Positions 59,401-64,000 of a DNA stretch of 64,000 bases are shown here, piece by piece. A model generated the notes under the pieces. The model saw only the letters and a program-made list of their open reading frames with translations, was not told the origin of the DNA and searched no databases. Position 1 is the stretch's first letter, and every line of letters starts with the position of its first letter. Location of the stretch: contig OX422184.1 in assembly GCA_949130485.1 (NCBI GenBank), positions 17,298,324-17,362,323 of the forward strand, read 5' to 3'. This stretch comes from Agelas oroides (Eukaryota > Porifera > Demospongiae > Agelasida > Agelasidae). The position numbers and the translations under genes are program-made.

Positions 59401-60925
59401 GTTGTACTTTGTGGTAAATATATGATTTTAGGTTAGCTCCGTAGCAACAATGGTAGCAATGATACTTAATCTGTGCATCCGTGTGTAGGCTCTGACATTC
59501 CCTTTTGAGATTGTACCATCATTTACTTTTATGGCATGTCACCGTCACTCTGATTCTGTGCCAATTGCTTAGATCACTTCCTATGTTGCTCTTTTCTGTT
59601 CATATCTTATCCTTCTATAATGCTGATCAACTCACTGTTATATCATCCTTCCACCATGCATTGTATTTAAGCAGCCCCTGTACTAGCCTCGTCCTCAGGC
59701 CTTGGGGGGGGGAGGGGCCTGGGGACGAGGCTACCCCTGTACCTAGTTGTCCTAGTACTGGTCAGCATTGCATCACCACACACTCCAGTGATGTCTGTTG
59801 CTGACATCCTATGATATCATTACTCATAAGTACTTTTCTTATGATCTTCCCATCTCCATCACTGTTAGAAACAGCTTTGTTGTCTTCGCTGGGATATCAG
59901 TGCTGTTTGTCTTTTTTCTCAGCTGACCTGCTCCATGCACAGATGAAACAGCTGGAGATCTTGCAGACAGTGAGTAGTTTATTGTTATACCTGTGAATAA
60001 TAACACTGGGCTTATAGTCTTCCGTCCCAACAATTTACTGTACCTTACACCATGGCTACTGAAGTAGCTACAGACTTAGTAAAGAGTCTGCAGCTTTAGA
60101 GAGCCTGGGGACAAGGCTGCAAGAATCGTTTGTACTCTCAGCTCCTGTTATGGGATTGTTACATCTTCATACCGTACTCCTGGAAATGAGATATTATCAT
60201 GTGAACATTTCTGATCTTACAGAGTACTGTGTACTGTACAATCTTGTAACACAGTTATACACAGATTGTAGCTAACCTCAGTCCTATGCAGGCCTCGCGT
60301 AGTGTTCATTGCTCACAATATGACATGCACACATCCGTATGTTGTAGTCTAGCATTGAGGCTAGGGCAACAACCTATGTTGATATGCTTTTTGCACACAA
60401 AGTTCACAAACTACTTAGGGGGCATGCTTCCCTAGGAATATTAGGTCCCTGAGATTACTTTTCAAAGGACAATGTATACTACACATAATGTATGACTGGA
60501 CCCGGTTACCATATTGATAAGAGACTTTGAGAGTCGCTTGACTTGCAAATTTCGTCAGCAAGGGGTACTGGCACATTCCTAAATGTAGCCTCGTTCCCAG
60601 GCTCTCCCCTCGCCCCGACGAAAAATAAAAACGGGGCGAGGGAGAGCCTGGGAACGAGGCTACCTAAATGTGGCCCCACTAAAGTTGATGTTTGTCTTGC
60701 AGGTATTTGAGTGCACATTGTATGACCTTTCATCATTACAACTGGAAGTTGACACCAAGAGACGTCTGCTACACAAGTCCTACTGTAAGTGCAATGATGT
60801 TATATATTAGCCTCATTCCCAGGCCCTCACCCAGCTTCTGTTGCTGGGTAGGGCCTGGGAAGACGACGAGATGTACCAGAAGCATATCAGACTTACAAAT
60901 GTAATGGTCATCCCTTGCAGATTAA
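35497..60925 (+). CDS. Tandem kinase-pseudokinase of the TKL/ZAK type, 23 exons seen
   Basis: Exons: 35,497-35,538; 35,843-36,015; 37,316-37,418; 37,558-37,656; 42,819-42,875; 43,532-43,560; 43,741-43,827; 45,293-45,430; 45,899-45,973; 49,968-50,013; 52,244-52,386; 52,592-52,682; 53,741-53,839; 55,051-55,107; 56,348-56,376; 56,519-56,599; 57,586-57,723; 58,075-58,149; 58,622-58,661; 58,780-58,806; 59,923-59,969; 60,703-60,784; 60,921-60,925 (TAA). All phases agree; about 587 residues. One active-looking kinase domain is followed by a degenerate one and a short coiled-coil-like tail (LLHAQMKQLEILQ, LSSLQLEVDTKRRLLHKS). Sequence style (GSLDKHIQQ, HRDLKSSNV, SYGILLWELCT, ARPTF) is that of MLK/ZAK-type MAP3Ks. 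It is presumably a cytoplasmic signalling protein. The first exon seen starts in mid-codon, so 5' exons are missing or unrecognised. Confidence 0.88.
35741..35805. repeat. CTCC/CCCT microsatellite
   Basis: A pyrimidine-rich tract with a perfect (CCCT)n core, just upstream of the acceptor of exon 35,843. It makes Ser/Pro-Leu ORF artefacts. Confidence 0.85.
36385..36665. mobile_element. Degenerate inverted-repeat MITE with C-runs in kinase intron
   Basis: AGGGTTTCATACGG at about 36,395 and CTGTATGAAACTCTG at about 36,645 form an inverted pair around long C-runs (36,455-36,463 and 36,608-36,628). No coding content. Confidence 0.5.
38300..39480. repeat. 83-bp tandem array
   Basis: About 13 units with GATCCGGGGATCATCC, GATGTCCACACATGGTGGCT and ACTCCGGAGGATCCCTAG. 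The last units are shortened. One unit is interrupted by the 38,915-39,016 MITE. Confidence 0.92.
38915..39016. mobile_element. 102-bp hairpin MITE inside the 83-bp array
   Basis: TAGCCTCG...CGAGGCTA with long arms (GCCCAGCTTTCCGTCGCTT). It is flanked by exact TGTCCACAC at 38,906-38,914 and 39,017-39,025. Neighbouring array units contain the same site once, so they are natural empty sites that prove the 9-bp duplication. Confidence 0.95.
40905..42660. repeat. 79-bp tandem array with a 21-bp palindrome per unit
   Basis: About 22 units. Each carries ATCCCAGGATCATCCTGGGA followed by T (10-bp arms around a single base), then CCTGGCCTGTGAACTTGGAC and TTGAAGTAGCTAGGGG. Several units lack a short block (CCCA or GACTACTCC), giving repeated higher-order patterns. 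Confidence 0.92.
44570..45010. other. Kinase intron segment with a charged minus-strand ORF
   Basis: A 78-codon ORF (44,938-44,702, minus) is rich in Arg, Lys and Glu (KRDRARERRRKQRD). The motif CACGTGG / CATGTGG after ACCAGTACCA is repeated. The start GCCTCACGCAGA also occurs at 52,761, so a repeat is likely. I do not call a gene. Confidence 0.3.
45045..45235. repeat. Simple repeats (TATA/CATA and AACAACA/AATGATA)
   Basis: A CATA-type run near 45,055 and an AAC/ATGATAAC-rich tract at 45,140-45,235, upstream of exon 45,293. Confidence 0.75.
46562..47385. mobile_element. Foldback with GGGTGTCTGTAATCACTGG ends
   Basis: GGGTGTCTGTAATCACTGGA at the left and the complement at about 47,366-47,385. 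Both ends run into CTGGACTGGACTA repeats. An eroded TAGC...AGGCTA hairpin lies inside at about 46,969-47,015. No gene. Confidence 0.6.
47976..49361 (+). CDS. Intronless type II membrane protein nested in a kinase intron
   Basis: 461 residues, ATG at 47,976, TAG at 49,359. The N-terminus has a basic stretch and one transmembrane segment (LVLQALIVFVACIIVINLPY). A long lumenal part follows with several N-glycosylation sequons (NSSR, NISTE, NSSE) and about eight cysteines. Near the C-terminus is CLVLLGGGYFQDLALNDYL. This topology is that of Golgi glycosyltransferases, and the GGGxFQ turn followed by a Cys-rich end recalls fucosyltransferase-like families, but I do not recognise a defined family. 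It lies on the same strand between kinase exons 45,973 and 49,968, without introns, possibly an old retrocopy. The frame is intact and codon use looks normal, so I take it as a working gene. Confidence 0.75.
   Translation: MKLLTRRLVLQALIVFVACIIVINLPYFNVLLKRLSHQLFDFTGTESTIDIDAEKLSSSMYGYVVAMRYSGQQGTGIQALMSLQCWIGSFNLPMLILEPILNETEFISFSNVFETSLLQFSDLFDISQFNSASESMKFAQLGSQDHFYKNAPRKVIYVNSSRSRRFKGTKPPTLIWTASKENDCYSEVYIPDGFCVVRVIDLTSQWSMQKSYQIFSVAEMHEIIFGRWSPQEITLIFRQWHTPWYVLNPTLQQPSQCRNIRNISTESQFYPSRRLLTDVHYYENHFLGSRNKLAVMLRLERMTMQLNIKKHRSDNSSETCLSEAVEAAEQMWSKDIEYSKPIVAVDVGKYGSRSWRKNVDMMKLKQQANSTLSLLFHNQWTFEQWENSFTQAARGITNSGYIAALQRTLASRADCLVLLGGGYFQDLALNDYLRNHPKKEQRCVHLVCTMYWKRFKGKLDG
49370..49967. 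other. Intron remainder
   Basis: No gene; a G17-type run lies at about 49,848-49,865. The acceptor of kinase exon 49,968 ends this stretch. Confidence 0.4.
50790..50945. mobile_element. Foldback with TATCACCATA.TAC ends
   Basis: TCATTATCACCATAATACCA and the partner TACTATGGTGATATTTATA are inverted over about 60 bp. The sequence TATGATAAAATCATTATCAC also occurs at 36,727, showing a dispersed family. Confidence 0.6.
51359..52034. mobile_element. MITE with TCAGGAGCT ends, TAATG duplication
   Basis: TCAGGAGCTTATGAGCGCC and GTAGCTCCTGA ends, with inner GGAGCGTCAAACTA / TAGTTTGACGCTCC. It is flanked by TAATG at 51,354-51,358 and 52,035-52,039. It hosts a second element. Confidence 0.7.
51525..51874. 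mobile_element. MULE-like MITE with GGGGTGCACTTTGTTC ends, 9-bp duplication
   Basis: GGGGGTGCACTTTGTTCACA and the complement ending GTGCACCCC, flanked by exact ATTGTCACA at 51,516-51,524 and 51,875-51,883. G-run termini and 9-bp duplications fit Mutator-like MITEs. It shares only the duplication length with the TAG...CTA elements. Confidence 0.82.
53365..53525. repeat. 22-bp tandem repeat in kinase intron
   Basis: About seven units of TAGTAAGGTTTCACTGTAAT plus CT. The last unit is diverged (TTTCGCTGCAATC). Confidence 0.9.
53635..53686. mobile_element. 52-bp decayed TAGCC-type hairpin, 9-bp duplication
   Basis: TAACCTTGTTTCCAGG ... CCTGGGAACGGGGCTA, flanked by exact TAAGTATGT at 53,626-53,634 and 53,687-53,695. 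Confidence 0.82.
53998..54579. mobile_element. TA-flanked MITE with TAGCGGGAAATTT ends
   Basis: TAGCGGGAAATTTCCGCTGG at the left and CAAAAATTTCCCACTA at the right. Subterminal TTTTTATTTTTGCGGA words are seen at both sides. Ends and TA flanks resemble the 58,867-59,069 element. Confidence 0.65.
55243..55473 (-). other. Uncharacterised minus-strand ORF fragment in kinase intron
   Basis: 76 codons with a coding-like composition: FPPEARLRHANQSDPSDSSG, then SDQDLDNLIPSHAVATFSFD. The acidic Ser/Asp-rich start is like N-termini of transposon proteins. No partner exons or domain are visible. Probably a fragment. Confidence 0.3.
55532..55627. mobile_element. TAGCTC hairpin MITE, 9-bp duplication with one mismatch
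   Basis: The arms contain CCTCCAGTTTTTGATCACTT and the near complement. Flanks are TAGTGACAT / TAGTGACAA. Same subfamily as the 29,309-30,199 ends. Confidence 0.75.
56610..57120. repeat. Direct duplication in kinase intron
   Basis: TATACCATAATTTTGCCCTC and the following AAGTGCCCATGGGTGCTCAT occur at about 56,616 and 57,010 in the same orientation, and the copies extend about 110 bp. Between them lies sequence without a gene. Confidence 0.7.
58440..58490. repeat. AAC/AAAC simple repeat
   Basis: ACAACAACAACAAACAAACA-type tract in the intron before exon 58,622. Confidence 0.8.
58867..59069. mobile_element. TA-flanked hairpin MITE with CTGTATGGCGAG ends
   Basis: CTGTATGGCGAGAAATTTTC and a perfect complement over about 40 bp, between TA at 58,865-58,866 and 59,070-59,071. 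The interior is rich in AAAATTTTCGCGG. Confidence 0.85.
59684..59733. mobile_element. 50-bp hairpin MITE, 9-bp duplication
   Basis: TAGCCTCGTCCTCAGGCC ... GGCCTGGGGACGAGGCTA, flanked by exact CCCCTGTAC at 59,675-59,683 and 59,734-59,742. It is the smallest copy in the window. Confidence 0.92.
60586..60662. mobile_element. 77-bp hairpin MITE, 8-9-bp duplication
   Basis: TAGCCTCGTTCCCAGGCTCT with a perfect complement (arms about 34 bp), flanked by CCTAAATG(T) at 60,578-60,585 and 60,663-60,671. It lies 40 bp upstream of kinase exon 60,703. Confidence 0.88.
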
Positions 60926-61543
60926 CCGTTTGAAGATGGGAACCCATTGTACATTCTATACCAAGACAATTGCTACTAGCTAGTTGTTACTTATGTATGT
61001 GACTGTTCTACTTGGTCAAATTTGTCATAACTACATCCAGTCTTGTTCTACAATCAACTGCAATTTGCAAGTGCTGAGTTTTGTTTTGTCTGTATTCATG
61101 GCTCTCAACACTAATATTGCACAAGTACAAGTACACAATTTTCTAAACTAGTAATTATTGTACGAGTGAAACTGCACACCAATATTTAAGATGCACAACA
61201 TCTATCATCTTAGCCTCGTACCAAGGCCTTGTTACATGCAGTCATCTACTTGAACATACAGCGGAAATTAAGTCACTTATCCAAACTTGAATTAGTATCT
61301 GAATCTTGATTAATCCGAATACCCGGCCCATGGTGCCATGCATGCAAGATATTTTTTACCAATAGACTGCATCAGTACATCACTACTAATACAGCACTTT
61401 TCCAAACATGTTGGGACCCGAGCGTGCGGTTGGGATAACTGTTGATAAGTGAAACAATACTATTTTTGTATACAAAGTAATCTATTTTGTATACAGAATC
61501 TGATATTGTTTCACTCATCAATTATCCAAACGCTCCCTAGCTG

Positions 61544-61597
61544 TAGTCTCGCGGAGCCAGACTTTCGTGTGAGCGAGAGCCTGGCTCCGCGAGACTA
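61544..61597. mobile_element. 54-bp TAGTCTCG hairpin MITE, 9-bp duplication
   Basis: TAGTCTCGCGGAGCCAGACT ... GCCTGGCTCCGCGAGACTA, flanked by exact CCCTAGCTG at 61,535-61,543 and 61,598-61,606. Its ends resemble those of the IS630-like element (TAGTCTGGC). Confidence 0.92.
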
Positions 61598-61775
61598 CCC
61601 TAGCTGGTCCCAATTGCGATGCGTTCGGCTAAGTATCCCTCCTGATATGTAGTCATAATTCCGGAACATGCTAGACTATAGTCCTGCATGGGAATGCGGT
61701 AATCCAGCTGGCCACATCCTGTTCCAGTGTCTAATGGTGCGCTTTAATTGGAGTTTACTGACCACCGAGGAAGGT

Positions 61776-63818
61776 ATGGCTTTGGTCTCTGCTGCCGTTT
61801 TGTTGCTGTTCTTAGTGTCATGTAGTGCACGGGACTTCACCTTCACGTTTAAGCTTGGAGCGGGGAAGTCGGAATGCTTCTATGATTACATCCATGAGGG
61901 TGCTTTCTTGGAAGTGGAGTTCCAGGTGAGCTGCGGTGGTGGGGGGACATAGTCGCGTAGACTGGTTGCTATAGGCCTCGCACTGAGACCGAGCCTAAAT
62001 AGCCTCGTTCCCAAGTCTCCGAGAAAGGGTCCGGTACACACTACATGTGTAGACTCCCCCATTTTTTTTTTTGTGGGGCATGAAATATGGGATCAGTTGG
62101 AACATGTGACACTGGAAATCCTGTTCACCTTGCCCAGCCCTAACCCTTACCCTACCTGTGTGCTAATTAATTCAAATTTCCGGTGCTGTGTATTCCAAGT
62201 GGTCCGAAATATGCTCCATTACGCTATTAATGATGCAGTTTTTCAATTCATTTTTCATCAATTGCTTCAAACAAGACAGACTCCTGCCATCAAAGTGAAA
62301 CCTCCTGAGTATGTTACACATGAGGAATGTCTTTTACGATGTAAACACTGTTTAGCTCCTGGATTGGTAGTGAATGCAGACGCTCCAATTTTCTGTGAAG
62401 AACAGCATCCACTATCCATCAAGTATTTATACACCGGAAGAGAGCAAGTTGTATTTACTGATCACTGTTAGCTGTTGCAAAACAACACAAAAGTCACGAA
62501 TATAAAGATTTTCTTTCATACTAATTCTAATTGAAAACAAATTATGGCTACTGGAGCAAACAACTCATGATCTTATTTTGCAAAGAGTAGCCATTGGTGC
62601 ATCGTTTGATGTGTTCTAGTCACCTGTACAAGCCAGTCCTGAGAACATCTTCTAGAATCACTACCTACGGTCTCTCTTATGCTACTGCATTAGCAAATTT
62701 ATTAGATGACATGGCCTTGCCTGACCTCCCCCATTCCCCCAGGCTTGTAGCACCTGCATGCTCAGTTGATTTCCTACTTCTTAAGCTGTGAGTAGGTGCA
62801 AACTAACATGCACATGATAATTGTGGTCAGAGGCATATCGAATGTAACTCGGTAAATGGCAAATTATATAACTCAGGTTTCAAGTTTTGTGGAGTGCGCT
62901 GGTGCATTTCATTGTAAATCAGTAAATTTCTTATCTAAACTCACTGCTAGTGCTAAACACTGCCAGGTGCACTCTAGATCGACCGCTATAGCTCTTACGC
63001 GCAAATCATTTGAGTGTTTCCTTGGGAATCCCACGGAAAATTCTGCGTACCATAAAATGCCATAGAGGTCGATCTAGAGCTCACCTAGCAGTATCCACTG
63101 AGTGAGTTTCGTCCCAAACAAACGAAAGCTGTTTGTGTAAATCGAGTTGACCTTTCACTATGGGCCTCTATGGCAGTCAGTATGATTATATGTTATTCGC
63201 ATAGCACTAATTACTATCTCGTGCGTATCACTAATTACTAGCTTCCAACCTCCTCTGCCTCTGAGCAATGCCCGAGGCATGTAGGATGAACAGGGCTATT
63301 ACTGCCAGCTATCTATACTTGGATGACGTGCTAATTGTTGGCGAAAAGAGACATTGAGATCCAGCCAGGATTCAAATCTGGGTGTTCTGAATTCCGGTCA
63401 GATGCTCTTACCAACTGAGCCACTGGAGCTCTGGCATTGGAGCAGATGGTAGATTTACTCATGGACACAGCTTGACTCTTAGGCTTTATCTCTCTTAGGC
63501 TTGGTATATTAACTCTGCATGATAAGTACCAAAGTACCTTTTGCTACCACCAGCAAACTGGGTAATAGTAGCAGCCACTTTGTTGCTATGAAATCATCTC
63601 TGGTCCTGCATCTGACATTTATCTCATCCATTTTATGGTTTTTCTTCTCTTGCAGGTGATCGATGGTGGTGATCTTGACATCAACTTCTTTGTGAATGGT
63701 CCAAATCAAGCCTCTCTGGTGATGGATCCTTCCAGTACCGATGGCCTGCATGCCATTGACATTAAGACAACAGGGGAGCATGAAATCTGCCTGGACAACT
63801 CATACAGCAGATTCACAG
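61776..63818 (+). CDS. p24/TMED family cargo receptor, 5' part (two exons)
   Basis: Exon 1 (61,776-61,925) encodes a signal peptide MALVSAAVLLLFLVSCSA and the GOLD-domain start (FTFTFKLGAGKSECFYDYIH). Exon 2 (63,656-63,818; acceptor TTTCTTCTCTTGCAG) continues in phase with VIDGGDLDINFFVNGPNQAS and HEICLDNSYSRFT. The two cysteines (ECFYDY, ICLDNS) form the conserved disulfide of p24 proteins. The remaining coiled coil, transmembrane segment and tail lie beyond the window. The protein should cycle between ER and Golgi in COPI/COPII vesicles. The style is nearest TMED1/5 (p24 gamma), which is a tentative subfamily call. The ATG at 61,776 is chosen because it starts the signal peptide; the frame is open 36 codons further upstream. 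Confidence 0.9.
62073..62471 (+). other. Unrecognised 132-codon ORF in TMED intron 1
   Basis: The C-terminal 80 codons look coding-like (HYAINDAVFQFIFHQLLQTR; HEECLLRCKHCLAPG). The N-terminal part overlaps a dispersed repeat shared with 21,845-21,950. No acceptor or donor context was convincing. Probably a transposon or retrocopy fragment. Confidence 0.25.
62935..63100. repeat. Inverted repeat in TMED intron
   Basis: CTAGATCGACC at about 62,976 and GGTCGATCTAG at about 63,066 form the core of a foldback; GCCAGGTG / CACCTAGC extends it with mismatches. No gene. Confidence 0.5.
63358..63429 (-). other. tRNA-like sequence, probable head of a tRNA-derived SINE
   Basis: The minus strand shows GCTCCAG (acceptor), TGGCTCAGTTGG (A box), a UCUGA/UCAGA anticodon stem, TTTGAATCC (B box, degraded) and CTGGATC (acceptor, one mismatch). 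The loop CCGGAAT lacks U33, so it is unlikely to be a working tRNA. Downstream on the same strand (to about 63,190) a body ends in repeated AATTAGTG words, as in a SINE tail. Confidence 0.6.
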
Positions 63819-63831
63819 GTGTGTTAGACTA

Positions 63832-64000
63832 CCGTAAAATCAGGATAATAAGCACCCACACAAAATAAGCACCCCATGAATATAGGCACCCATTTTGATT
63901 ACAACATCCACATTAGTCTCGTCCCCAGACCAAAGTTTTTGCGCGCGCCCTGCGGACTCGTCGAAAAATAGGGTCTGGACACTTTCACTACGAAAACTGG
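63832..64000. mobile_element. Two partial MITEs at the window end
   Basis: CCGTAAAATCAGGATAATAA (63,832) matches the ends of 34,862-35,264. At 63,915, TAGTCTCGTCCCCAGACC begins a TAGTCTCG-type element that runs off the window. Confidence 0.65.

Noticed and set aside
63358..63429. Functional tRNA gene on the minus strand
   Set aside because: Position 33 is not U, the B box is degraded and a SINE-like body follows, so I call it a SINE head.

Overview
The window is intron-rich animal nuclear DNA with an exceptional load of transposons. GT-AG introns of tens of bases to several kb, a p24/TMED gene, a ZAK-like kinase gene and a (CCCTAA)n tract all fit Metazoa. The repeat style (many short palindromic 'TAGCCTCG...CGAGGCTA' elements) suggests an early-branching marine invertebrate. 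A sponge is my first guess and a cnidarian the alternative; nothing here settles the species.

Left part, 1-21,100: a stack of nested transposons. A CCGC-rich foldback (arms at 1,159 and 2,621) was entered at 2,789 by an element with TAGTCTGG ends and 9-bp target duplications. That element carries a Tc1/mariner-IS630-like transposase (one in-frame stop) and a convergent accessory gene. It was in turn entered at 6,090-16,454 by a 10.4-kb element with TGTAGGG ends and a 5-bp duplication. I read this inner element as Ginger-like. Its single minus-strand gene can be assembled from 22 exons whose phases all agree: retrovirus-type DDE integrase, SH3-like segment, Josephin-like cysteine protease, three repeated linker exons, Ulp1-type (C48) protease and an unrecognised C-terminal block (1,752 residues once one missing base is allowed for). 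A gene-less 3.46-kb element with the same kind of 9-bp duplication follows (16,528-19,989), then satellites and a 150-bp-arm palindrome.

Middle, 21,300-35,300: MITEs, a decayed transposon-type protein fragment, and a 4.46-kb unit flanked by TIRs and TTA that contains a non-LTR retrotransposon. Its ORF2 (endonuclease, reverse transcriptase, C-terminal zinc knuckle) has no in-frame ATG and overlaps ORF1 in the -1 frame, with two A AAA AAC heptamers in register. One membrane-protein terminal exon (28,487) and one death-domain-like exon (35,304, minus strand) are remnants of host genes lying mostly between repeats.

Right part, 35,497-60,925: one host gene of at least 23 coding exons encodes a tandem kinase plus pseudokinase of the TKL/ZAK type. 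Exon sizes and phases repeat between the two domains, so the domain pair arose by internal duplication. Its introns hold a 4.6-kb satellite element, many hairpin MITEs and an intact intronless type II membrane protein gene (47,976-49,361). From 61,776 to the end lies the 5' half of a p24/TMED cargo-receptor gene.

At least ten elements, 50 bp to 13.7 kb, share TAG...CTA ends and 9-bp target duplications. The IS630-like element at 2,789-16,506 is the only one with a transposase and is the best candidate for the autonomous driver.
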